DNA from: Aquila chrysaetos chrysaetos
Lineage: Eukaryota > Chordata > Aves > Accipitriformes > Accipitridae
Direction: 5' to 3'
Assembly: GCF_900496995.4 (NCBI RefSeq)
Contig: NC_044027.1
Location: forward strand, 10,564,743 to 10,628,742
DNA: 64,000 bases
The first letter of the stretch is position 1. Each line of letters opens with the position of its first letter. The position numbers and the translations under genes were made by a program. Of the stretch, positions 1 to 9,300 are shown one piece after another. Under the pieces are notes generated by a model. It had not been told where the DNA came from, ran no database searches, and was given only the letters and a program-made list of their open reading frames with translations.

Positions 1-79
1 GTGTGTGAAGGGTTTTGCTCTTTTCCTCCCTCCCCTTGGTCCCTTGTCACCCTGTGTGACACCCTGCCACATCTCCTAG

Positions 80-133
80 GGCAAGCCAGGACCCCATGGT
101 GTCCCTGGGAGGCCGGGACCCAAGGGACAGCAG
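80..133 (+). CDS. Collagen exon, Gly-X-Y x6
   Basis: 54-bp exon encoding [18 protein letters not shown], flanked by an AG acceptor (ctcctag) and GTAAGG donor. The 54-bp size and phase 0 on both sides are the classical fibrillar-collagen helix exon. Confidence 0.92.
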
Positions 134-3100
134 GTAAGGGCAGGGTGGAGGGGGATGGCAGGAACCAAGATGAGTATTTGGGGTGAATTCCTCATTTTTC
201 CACGCAAAATACACCTGGGGAAGGACACCTGGGTTGTAGAAGGACAGAAGGCTGGGGTATGCCCTGTGCAGTGCCCTGACCTCCTCTGGTGTCTTTGCAG
301 GGTGACGCTGGCCCCCCCGGCCCGCGGGGACACCCTGGCATCCCCGGAACGCCGGTGAGTCCTTCGCCCTCCTGGCAGGTTTGGTGTTCGCTCCTGGCCC
401 TGCGGGGGTTATGCTGGGATGGGGCTTCGATCCTACCTGCCTTCTTCTTAGCTGGGTCTTATCCTTCTCTCCCAGGGCTTGTCGGGACCCAAAGTAAGTA
501 GGGGGGAGTGCCTGGAGCCAGGCTCAGCCCTGCTGCGGGGCACCCTCCCCTCTCCCCGGGATGCAGGGTCACCCCATGGGACACCCTGGGGTGCAGCTCA
601 GCACAGCAGCATCTCGCCACCCTGCTTTTCTTCCCTCTTCTGCCTCGTCCTTCGGCAGGGGCTGAAAGGCTTCCCAGGGCTGCCAGGACCCAGGGGCACG
701 CCGGGCCTGCCGGTAAGTGGAGCTGCTAATGTCCTTCGTGCCAAAATTTGGGTCCCCCAAATTTGGCAGCGAGGTCCCACCACGCTGTGCCGTGTCATGC
801 CATGCGGATGGCCGGCCACTAGCACCATCAGAGGATCTGCGAGTGTGGCGGGAGGCTCATGGGCAGCAGCCGGCGTCACCAGCGTTGTCATTGTCACCCA
901 GGGTCTCGTTGGCCCCCCTGGTCCCAGCGGACCCGCGCTGATGCTGTCCAGGGAGGAGCTGCGGGTGAGTGCATGGGGGCAAGGGCTTCCCATCCCCACT
1001 TTGGTGGGTGCCACCCCAGGAGGGGTGGGACTGACAGCGATGCTGTCCCATGTTCCACTGCTGCTGAGGTCCTCTGTGCACAAGGACCAAGGTCCTCGCA
1101 CAAAGAGCAAGCAGATATGGTTAATCCCTCTCCCACCATGCTTGTCCTTGTCCTCTGCATGTCCCAACCCCTCCCTGAGCAGCTGATGATGCTCCTGGCC
1201 AAAATAAGAGGGGGGGGGCTAAATGTCAGCTTGGTTATATCCCCCTCTTTTTCTTTTAGCACCTCATTTATCCCTCCAACCACCTGAATTACACAGCGGT
1301 CTGGGTGTTGCTAGACACCCTGAGCCAGGAGCTGCAAGCCCTCGTCGAGCATCCCAACGGCACCAAAACCAACCCAGCAGCCACCTGCAAGGAGCTTTTG
1401 CTGGCTCACCCCAGCCTGCCCGATGGTACTGGGGTGCACATGGGGTGCCCCCACGTTGGCCCTGGATCCAGCCAGCCCTCCCTGCTGGCCAGCGTGGGGG
1501 GACGGGCAGCAACTTGCAATTAGGAGGGGATGAGGATTTGGGGGATGAGCTCAGCTGGGTTTCATGGGCATCCTTGGAGAAATGGGACGGCAGCCAGGCT
1601 GCATCCCAGGAGGATGGAGGTTGCAGCCAGGGATGTGCCATAAGCTGAGGTGGGATGGCACCACATGGCATCCTCCCTGTGCCAAAAAACGGGTGCCAGG
1701 AGCTCCCCTCTGCCTCCCTCCAGGGCAATACTACATTGACCCCAACCAGGGCAGCCCCCAGGACGCACTGGTGGCCTTCTGCAACTTCACAGCGGGGGGT
1801 GAGACCTGCATAGCCCCCGTCCACAACCAGGTATGGGGTGGCTTTCATGGGGCAGCTTCAGCCCTGTGTTACCCCTCGGGGCAGGTGAGGACGGGTTGGT
1901 GGGGCTGGAGAGGGATAGTGTGGCCGGTCCCTTGCCGTGGTGACCGCTGCCATCGCAGAGAGCTGTTGGCACAGTTTGGGGTGAGGATCCTGGTCACGGT
2001 GTGTGACCAGACTGCAGGGACAGGTCACACGCGTGGGTTGGTATAGCTGCCTCCTTGTCCTGGCAGTGCCACTGTCCCCTGCTGGGACAGCGTGACATAG
2101 TCCCCACTCCCTGCAGGTCCCCATCAAGGCTTGGCTGAGTGCCTACACCTCCGAGGACACCTTTGAGTGGTTCAGTGCCCTGCCTGGGGGCTTCCTGGTG
2201 AGTGCCCAGCCAGGACAGATGAGGGGACGTGAAGCCCATCTCATGGGGTTGGGGGTCTCCTAGTGCCTGTCCCGCTGTGGTGGGGCAGTGCCCAGGCACA
2301 GGGTCCCCCTGGCTGTGCACGGTGGGATGCGGCACCTCCTTCTGCAGGAAAATCCAAACCAGTGCTTTAGCAGAGAGCTGAATCCTGCCCAGTTTTCAAC
2401 CGGGGAGAGCACAGACCCCTCCAAGCAGCCCCCGCTACCCAGTTTTCTCTCTCGTTGCCCCCGCAGCTGGAGTACGCGGGGGCCAGCCCGGTGCAGCTCC
2501 GCTTCCTCCGCCTGCACAGCCGCCTGGCCACCCAGAAGATCTCCTACTCCTGCAGACCGGCCCCCGAGCAGGACCAGCCCCAGCCAGAGAAGGAAATCCG
2601 CTTCCTGGCTGACTCCCGGGAGCAGAGCTATGCAGCCAGCCTGCAAGGCTGCGTGGTAAGCCTGGCCATGGCCGGACCCTTTTCTATGGTTGGAAAAGCC
2701 CCCTGACATTTGCAGAACCCCTTGGCACGTGTTTGCACCCCTAGGGTTTGGGATAGACCTGGTGGATGAGGCTACACGCAGTGGAATGGGGATGGAGAGC
2801 ATCCTCTCCCTGGGCCCAAGGAGCTGCCCCAGTCTTGGGGAGCGGGCTGGGATGTGGCAGGGGACAGGGTGGGCTCCAGGGGACATGGGGGAGGCCACCT
2901 CCCTGGAGAAGTCGTGAAGGGGCTGGGGATGGAGACCGGGCCATGCCCTCAGGGCTGCTGGGTGCATCAAGGAGCAACTGGAGCAGCGAGGGGGACAGTG
3001 GGTGCTCCGAGAGGGTCCTTCAGGCCCACCAGCTGAGCGTTTCGGTGCCACTCAGCTGTCCCCGGTGCTCGTTTCAGCTGGACAATGAGTCTTCCATCAC

Positions 3101-3227
3101 CGACACCATCTTCCAGTTCACCACAGAGGAGCTCTCCCTGCTGCCCCTGCGGGACCTGGCTGTCTTTCACAATGGTGACGCCTTGCACCAGTTTGGTTTC
3201 ACAGTCGGACCAGTTTGCTTCAGCTGA
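80..3227 (+). CDS. Fibrillar collagen alpha chain, 3' part (end of triple helix plus C-propeptide); 5' part outside window
   Basis: Extracellular matrix protein: the C-propeptide selects and trimerises chains in the ER, and the Gly-X-Y helix forms the fibril. Ten exons join in frame: 80-133, 301-354, 476-493, 659-712, 902-964, 1260-1425, 1724-1830, 2117-2197, 2467-2655, 3078-3227 (stop TGA 3225-3227). The first four are pure Gly-X-Y exons of 54, 54, 18 and 54 bp; the fifth ends the helix at Gly-Pro-Ala. A hydrophobic heptad segment follows, then a COLFI domain with [17 protein letters not shown] (calcium loop), [11 protein letters not shown] and a final VGPVCFS. From exon 1260 to the stop there are 230 residues, usual for the domain. 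The W..WF stretch and [11 protein letters not shown] fit clade A/B (COL5/COL11-like) better than COL24/COL27, but identity with a named gene is not established. Oddities: the second and third family cysteines are Ala and Ser, the QNIT sequon is QKIS, and there is no furin or BMP1-like site. The start lies upstream of base 1. Confidence 0.9.
301..354 (+). CDS. Collagen exon, Gly-X-Y x6
   Basis: 54-bp exon encoding [18 protein letters not shown], with acceptor tttgcag and donor GTGAGT. Phase 0 on both sides. Confidence 0.93.
476..493 (+). CDS. Collagen micro-exon, Gly-X-Y x2
   Basis: 18-bp exon encoding GLS GPK between a strong acceptor (ttctctcccag) and a perfect GTAAGTA donor. It is too short for gene finders, but it keeps the Gly-X-Y register and phase 0 between its neighbours. 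Confidence 0.8.
659..712 (+). CDS. Collagen exon, Gly-X-Y x6
   Basis: 54-bp exon encoding [18 protein letters not shown], with acceptor ttcggcag and donor GTAAGT. Confidence 0.93.
902..964 (+). CDS. Collagen helix-end exon
   Basis: 63-bp exon encoding [12 protein letters not shown] and then the non-collagenous LMLSREELR. It marks the C-terminal end of the main triple helix. Acceptor gtcacccag, donor GTGAGT. There is no long C-telopeptide and no RXXR or Asp-containing protease site after the helix. Confidence 0.9.
1260..1425 (+). CDS. Collagen C-propeptide exon, trimerisation segment and first Cys
   Basis: 166-bp exon. It encodes a hydrophobic heptad-like stretch ([18 protein letters not shown]) with sequons NYT and NGT, then NPAATCKEL with the first conserved cysteine. 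The position of the second conserved cysteine is Ala (LLLAHP). It ends in phase 1 after PD, and the following Gly codon is split. Confidence 0.92.
1724..1830 (+). CDS. Collagen C-propeptide exon, calcium loop
   Basis: 107-bp exon encoding [17 protein letters not shown] and [11 protein letters not shown]. The D-N-Q...D calcium-loop residues are kept, but the Cys after NQG is Ser. Acceptor cctccag, donor GTATGG. Together with the next 81-bp exon it makes 188 bp, close to the single exon of about 190 bp that I recall at this place in COL1A1. Confidence 0.93.
2117..2197 (+). CDS. Collagen C-propeptide exon, WF segment
   Basis: 81-bp exon encoding [10 protein letters not shown]...[12 protein letters not shown]. 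The W...WF pattern is typical of clade A/B C-propeptides and absent from COL24/COL27. Acceptor ccctgcag, donor GTGAGT, phase 0. Confidence 0.92.
2467..2655 (+). CDS. Collagen C-propeptide exon, chain-recognition region
   Basis: 189-bp exon encoding [19 protein letters not shown]...KISYSC...LQGCV. The LEYxG and VQLxFLRL core is clear. The exon is about 54 bp shorter than the 243-bp exon I recall in COL1A1, with losses in the chain-recognition stretch and between the SYSC and QGC cysteines. Donor GTAAGC. Confidence 0.92.
3078..3227 (+). CDS. Collagen terminal coding exon
   Basis: 150-bp exon with 49 codons plus TGA. It encodes LDNESSITD...[10 protein letters not shown]...[11 protein letters not shown], the canonical COLFI C-terminus with the eighth conserved cysteine. 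It carries an extra NES sequon. Acceptor gtttcag. Confidence 0.94.
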   Translation: MDNESSITDTIFQFTTEELSLLPLRDLAVFHNGDALHQFGFTVGPVCFS

Positions 3228-3430
3228 AACTGGTGACACCCAAACCGAGCAGGCTGGTTCCCTCCCCACACAAGAACTGGGGACAAGGGCGGAGGCTGAG
3301 GGTGGCACGGAGCTCCCACCCGCTCCCCGGAGCTGCCAGTCCTCTTTTTGAGATACGTGTTTGTAGCTGCATTATGCCATGGACTACACTTCCTTCTGGA
3401 GTAGAAGAATATTGTTTACAAAAGTAATTT

Positions 3431-3463
3431 CTCTATAAATTATATATATTATATATATATATG
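3431..3463. repeat. (AT)n microsatellite in collagen 3' UTR
   Basis: About 33 bp of imperfect TA/AT dinucleotides, about 200 bp after the collagen stop codon. Confidence 0.85.
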
Positions 3464-6019
3464 AGAGGAGGTGCTAATTTAATGACTGATTGGGGAGGCT
3501 CGTATAATTATAACTACCAGGAACTGTCTGCTAAAGAAAAAAAAACAACAAGCAAAAATCCTGCCAGCGTGAGAGAAGGGGAAGGAAAGGGGCTTTTCTT
3601 TGCCTTGGTCAAGTGCACAAATGCTCGGAGCCTCATCCCCCTGGGACTGGGCTGAGAAGCAGCCCTGGAGAGCCCTGGCAGCCCCGGCGGGCAGGTCCGT
3701 GCTGTGCTGCCTGCTCTCCGCAGGGCAAAGCGCCTGCAGGCTGCTGCCCTCAGCCTCTGCGAGCCCCAGCAGCTCCAGCCCAGGCAAGCATCAGGGACTG
3801 AGGAGTGAAGAATGCAAAACCCCCCAAGTCCTGGCTCTGTTTTGGGTCTGCAACTCACATTGGGGTCAGAGAGCCTTTAGTGGTGTGGAGCCAGGTGCTA
3901 TAGCAAGACCATGCTACAAGGCACTGTTGCTCTGATCAGGCAGGGGCAGGAATTGAAGCCGTTTGGCTCCCATGCTGCAGCACTGTTACTTATCACTTTA
4001 TTTTTGCTGTTCCCAGCAGTGTTTCCCTTGCCTCTAACCGTCGTGCTATGACTGGGCTGCTTGGCCCCAGGCAGGTACGGGTGAATCCTGAGGGCAGAGG
4101 GCTTTACACGTGGCACCTGAGCCATAGCTGTATTAGCAGCACCCCCATTTCTCTGGTGCACAGCCCAAAAACCCCCAGATCTCAGCTGGCTTTGTGCTGC
4201 ACCCCTGGTTTTCTCAGCACCCTTCATCGTTCAGGCCCTAATGCAGAGCTTGCCCGCCTTGCCCTGCGTGGCCCTGCTGCCCACGTCGTGTCCAGGTACG
4301 GGTGGGCATTGATGCCAATGCCAGTGGAACAGTGAGGCAGCCGGGCCGTACCCTGCACCCAGGGGTCAAGGAGAGCAGCAGGTGAAGTTTTCTGAGGGGC
4401 ACAGTCCCTAGAGAGTGGTTTAAACAATGCCAAATTGTGTGTGCAAGTCGCACTGCTCTGGGTGTAGCAGCCGTCCCTGCTGTGCCAAGGGGGACACGGG
4501 GCAGCACTCGGCCAACAGCCACTCTCAGGCAGGGACTGAGCACCTTGAAAAGGGTTTTTCCGCTCTGGCATTTAATTTCTGTTTGCTGCATATGCTGGTT
4601 GTTGTGGGGCCACCCCTCCGTTAAACCAGCCCCAGCTCTGCTCTGCGAGGGTGTGATGCCAGTCCTGGCCTTTCTTCGCCCTGGAGCTGCCCCCAGCCCT
4701 GCGAGAACCCCCCGGCCATGGCCCCTTGCCTGCAGCCAGCCATGGAGACGTGCGGGCGCATCGTCACGGGTGCAGCCGAAACCCCACTCCCTGCCGTGCA
4801 GAGACTTCCCTTCTCCGTGGGAGGTGAAAGGGGAAGAGAAGCCGTTTGCGGCCGGGGTGCAGGCGGTTCCTGCTCCCTGCCCAGCTGGCAGCGCAGGCAG
4901 AGGGGTCAGGCAGCGCTGAGGGTCTGGCACATCCCAGGGGTGCTGAGTACGGCTGAGAAAGACCCTGTGCAGCGGGTTACAAAGGGAAAATTAAATTCCA
5001 ACTCAAGGTACGTGTTAGATCCTGGGGAGAGAAGCAGAGCAGACTGTTTTATGACAGCAGACACAACATTATTTCAGGGCAGAATTCCACCCCCCCCAAC
5101 CAAATTGCTCATTTTAGCAGCATTTTCTGCTGTGTTTTTGCAGAGGAAGAACACACCTCACTGGCCAGCCATTCTGGCCGCAACCCAGAGGTGCTTCAGC
5201 TGCCAAAAAAATTGTGTGTCCATTTTTGATGGAAACTTTTGAGGAAAGATTTTAACAAGAAGTAGCATGTTGGTGGGTTTATCCAATAGTTTTTTCTTAA
5301 TTGAAGCACCAAACGCATCCTGAGTAACTCCACTTCCACCTCTCTGGCCACAAGGAAAAATACACTCACTGCCAAAAGCGGTGTTTTGCCTGCACCCCCG
5401 TATTTCCTTCCCAAGCAGGGAGTTACACATCAATCCCCTGGCAGGCACTGGGTGCCTCTGTGGGCATCGGCACCCATTTGGATTTGGGGAAACAGAGTCA
5501 GGGGCAGCTCCAGCGCTCCTTCCTCCTGCTCCTCGGTGTAACGGAGATGGCCAGAATGTGCCAACAAGGAGCGAGCGCCTGTGTGCTCTGGATAAAGCCG
5601 CAGCTGGGAAGCAAGTTCCCCTTCGGTCTGTCGTGCCTCTCTCCGGGAAAGGCTGGGGGAAAAAAAAACCAAACCAACCCTTCCGTATTTTGCAGCTGCA
5701 GGGCAGCTGGGATTGCAAACACTCGGTGCCACCCCGCTCTCCCGCTGCCGTGGGGAAAACCCCGCAGAAACACCCGTGAAGGCTTTGAGGGGCCCCTGTG
5801 CTGGTGCTGGCAGCGTGAGCTGCGACCGCGCTCGGGAGGCGGCGAGGGGCAAGCGAAGCCCCAGCGGGCTCAGGCGCCGGGGCTGACCCGGGGAGGGGGG
5901 TGCGGGGGGACACACAGACACCCCCACGCACACCCACCCGCCCACCCACCCCACGCAGAGAGACACCCACGGCCCGGCCCGCCCCACGCCACGCCGTGCT
6001 CCCGGCCCGGCCCCGCCGC

Positions 6020-6034
6020 ACTACAACTCCCGGG
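6020..6034 (+). promoter_or_regulatory. ZNF143/THAP11-type (SBS) promoter element
   Basis: ACTACAACTCCCGGG matches the core of the well-known ACTACAATTCCCAGCATGC promoter motif bound by ZNF143/THAP11. The 3' GCATGC part is not kept. It lies 285-299 bp upstream of the SLC31A2 start codon, where such elements usually sit near TSSs. Confidence 0.65.
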
Positions 6035-6061
6035 GAGCCCCGCGCCGCGCGTCAGCGCCCG

Positions 6062-6297
6062 CGACGGGCCGGGCCGGGACCGGCGGGGCTGGGCTGCACC
6101 GGGACGGGACGGGCCGGGCCGGGACCGGCGGGGCTGGGCTGCACCGGGACGGGACGGGACGGGCCGGGACCGGCGGGGCTGGGCTGCACCGGGACGGGAC
6201 GGGACCGGCGGGGCTGGGCTGCACCGGGACGGGACGGGACGGGCCGGGCCGGGACCGGCGGGGCTGGGCTGCACCGGGACGGGACGAGCTGCACCGG
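6062..6297. repeat. Minisatellite built from GGGNN pentamers
   Basis: Tandem units ending in GGGCTGGGCTGCACC. Successive full units are 45, 45, 35, 50 and 20 bp, all multiples of five, because each unit is itself a string of pentamers (GGGAC, GGGCC, GGGCT). GGG runs every five bases make it a strong G-quadruplex candidate. It ends about 20 bp before the SLC31A2 ATG, so it probably overlaps the 5' UTR or core promoter. Confidence 0.9.
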
Positions 6298-6318
6298 GCC
6301 GGGCTCCGCACCGCCGCC

Positions 6319-6324
6319 ATGCAG
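6319..6324 (+). CDS. SLC31A2: SLC31A2 coding exon 1 (Met-Gln only)
   Basis: ATG CAG followed directly by GTAAGC. Six coding bases, phase 0. Chosen as start because it lies in the CpG island with a gccgcc Kozak and matches the two extra residues before the MxF.FSD block in human CTR2. Confidence 0.72.
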
Positions 6325-9300
6325 GTAAGCCGAGCCGAGCCGAGCCGAGCCGGGGGGGTCCCAGGCTGGGTGTGCGCCCCGGGCACGGCCCCGCAGCCTT
6401 CTCCGGTGTGGGGCCGGGCGCAGCCCGGCTGGTGCCGTAAATCAACCCTGAAACCCCGCACCTCCCTGCGGACAAGCGGTATTTAGTGGCTGCGGTACCG
6501 CCATTCGCCCTCCGGCACCGCGTCCTCCTGCCAGAGCTTCGCCCCGGTTCCCCGTTCATTCGCCCCGGGCTTCACCCCGTGCCTCAGCCGGGGCAGGGGC
6601 AGAGCCCGCCAGCAGCGGTGGCTCCGGCGAGCCGTGCACAGGGCGGGCTGGCCGGCTGCTCCTCGCACCCCTGTGCCACCGCGTCCTCACCCCAAACACC
6701 GTCCCGTCACCCGCTCTCCCGTCGCCCACGGAGCGGCTGTCAGGGGCGCAGGCTAAACCAGGCACTCGCGGTGGGAGCTCGAGTCACGGTACGGGCCTTC
6801 AACCACCACCCTGAAGCGGGTCTGCTTCGTGCTCTAAACTCAGACGTGATGTTTCAGGCTACCAGGTCCCCCGATTTGCTGGCACAGCATCCCTGTGAGG
6901 TCCAGAGGGTGGGTCACACCGGCTCCAAGGAGCGTCCCGGTGTGGGACACCTCCCTGGGGCACTGTGTCCCCAGTGGGGGCTGCGGCTTGGGCTGGCTGG
7001 GACGGTGTCCTGCTTGTCATGCTGTTTTGCAAACCAGGATTCGGTCTGCTGCAGGAAGGCAGGCTCATCCCGACGTGCGGGGCTGGGTGTCCCAGTCGGA
7101 CTGGAGCAGCAGGTCGGGATGCGCCGGGCAGCCTGACACTGCTCCGTGCAGGCACCGCTGGTTTTTCACTTAACGGCAAAGAGCTACCCCAAAACTGGAG
7201 CGGATTAAGCCACTAAACACAGATGAGCAGAGGCAGCGCAGGATATTTTTCAGCAGCTTTATTTGCGTGTGCAAATACCTGTAAGGTGCAGAGGAGGAGC
7301 TGGGCGCAGCCTTATCCGGGCGCCTGCTGAATCACTGCTGCGTGGGCAGGTGGGTGAGGACAGCACTGTGTCCCTCCATCCAATATTCTGGGGCCTGTTG
7401 CCTCGCCCCGGCAGCGTAATTCCCCTCTTGCAAAGAGCGGAATTGCCCTCTTGACCATTAGGACTTGCCCTCTTGACCGTCACACACCACATCTTACCCA
7501 GCAAGATGCTGTCTCCAGAGAAATCACGCTATAGCATCGCTATAGGAGAGGAGCGAGAGGTCATTGGCCCAAAGAGCATCATTTTGGCCTCACGGCTGCG
7601 CTGGGTACCCAAAGACGTGGCTTCACCCCAAACTGGGAGACCTGGTGCAGCGAGGGGATCTTCTGCCAGTCACTTCTGTTCCCCTGGCCCTAAAATAGTT
7701 ACCTCCTCCTTACACAGCACTGCAGACATGTAGGTGAAACCTGCAAAGGAGAAATATCTTCATTTAAAGGCTAATTATCATTAATCTGATGCCAAAGGAA
7801 GCTTAAAAACATGAGCCAATTACATGTGCTAATGTAACGAGCGGCCGAAGGGTGTAATTAGAGCCTGTCTGCGGTGTGGAAGCCCAGTTATTGGATGGTA
7901 TTTCTGGCCAAGGCCGGTCCTGTTGGCCGCATCTGCCTGTGTCAATAACGGCGTGTACATGTGGCCAAAGCCAGGTCGGTGCGGCAGAGGAGAGGACGTG
8001 AGCCCCACGAACATTATCTAGAGAGATTCACCAAAGGAAGGAGAAAAAAAAAATTTTCATTTTTTTGTGGTAAAACAAGCAAGCCTTGGCAGCTGCGGTA
8101 TTGGCTCTGTAGGTGGGTTCGTTACATATGAGCAATACTTGCTTCTCCTGTTTCAGCGTGATGAAGAAGGGCGTTTGATGCCCTTGTAGGTCCCAGCAGC
8201 CCCAGGTCAGACAGATGGGCAGTGCTTGGGACAATGCTCCTCTGCCAGGGAGGCATCCCTGGACCAGCCACCCTGGCACCCATCGTCAGGCGGTCGTGCT
8301 TCTGGCTCTGGGTGCCTTGGCCAGTCCCAGCGATGCAAGAGAAACCCCTGGGAGGCAGAGGAAAGCAGAGGGTGGCTGGGCTCTGCCAGCCGGCTTCGCT
8401 TCAGGCTGTGGATAGTGTCCACCAGCCTCCGTCTGTCTCCCATGGACCTTCCCTTCTCAAATCCAGGCTAATGAAGTCCTGGGCTCATCTCTCTTTATCG
8501 CAGGGGTAAACTCTGGCTTTTTCTCGCAAGCCCAGACACACACGGGAGCTGCTGCTAGAGGTGAAAATTGTCCTGCTAGAAGTCAAGGGAAGACTTAAGC
8601 CCAGTCAGCGTGACTGTGATTTTCAGGGCAAGTTCCTCTTCCCGTTTCAGGAGTCAGTGGGAAAAAAATTGCACCATTTGGTAAAATCCCAGCTGAGCAT
8701 CGGCATCGGGGCTCAGCCCTTCGGGGTGGGGGGTGCATGGACCCACTGAAGATGCAGGCGCCCCAGCCCCTGTCTGCCCCATCACCCCGAGCCAGTTCCT
8801 AGCGCTGCCCTTTCCTTGGCCTCTTTTCCAGATGTCCTTCTACTTCTCGGACACGGCAGTGCTGCTCTTTGACTTCTGGAGCGTCCACACGCCCACCGGT
8901 AGGCTGCCAGCCCCAGCCCAGCCCCGAGATACCCATCTGTCCGTCTGTCCATCCGCCACCAGCTGTGCTCTCCACCCGGGGAAAAGGATGCGGGGCAGAG
9001 AAACGCACAGTGGCTTTGCATTTCTGGCAGGGGCAGTGTTAGTGATGGGCTGGGAGGGGGGAGAGCCGGGCCCCTGCCCAGCACTAACGCTGGGGCACAT
9101 ACTGCATGGGGGGGGTCGGGGCAGAGCCGTGATGGGCTCCACACACCACTCACACCCAGAGCTCGGAGGGCACTGCCTGGTTTTTTTTGGCTGACCCTCT
9201 CCTACTCTGACGAGCAGTGCCGTGCCCTGGTAATGCCCCAGGCAGGGGTCAATCCTCCCAAGCTGAGAGCAGCAGGCAGGGAGGTGTGGGAAGCATCCCT

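Larger units (their letters stand above)
3228..6061 (+). other. Collagen 3' UTR and intergenic stretch
   Basis: No further gene is supported here. An AT-rich dinucleotide tract lies at 3,431-3,463. I see no AATAAA on the + strand; the nearest variant is ATTAAA at 4,990-4,995, about 1.76 kb after the stop, so the collagen mRNA end is unresolved. From about 5,815 the sequence becomes a CpG island belonging to the next gene. Confidence 0.5.
5815..6480 (+). promoter_or_regulatory. CpG-island promoter of SLC31A2-like gene
   Basis: CpG-dense, TATA-less block surrounding the first coding exon. It contains GC-box-like runs, the ZNF143-type element at 6,020-6,034 and the pentamer minisatellite. The start codon context at 6,319 is gccgccATGc, a strong Kozak. 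Confidence 0.75.

Noticed and set aside
80-3227. Assignment of the collagen to COL27A1 (which lies on the same human chromosome arm as SLC31A2)
   Set aside because: The propeptide has the W..WF segment and [11 protein letters not shown] of clade A/B, while COL24A1/COL27A1 lack the WF segment and keep the DLxxC and NLGC cysteines. I left the symbol empty rather than force a name.
5460-6440. 326-codon plus-strand frame over the SLC31A2 CpG island
   Set aside because: It is made largely of the pentamer minisatellite (GRDGPGRD-type repeats) and disagrees with the frame of the real two-residue exon 1.
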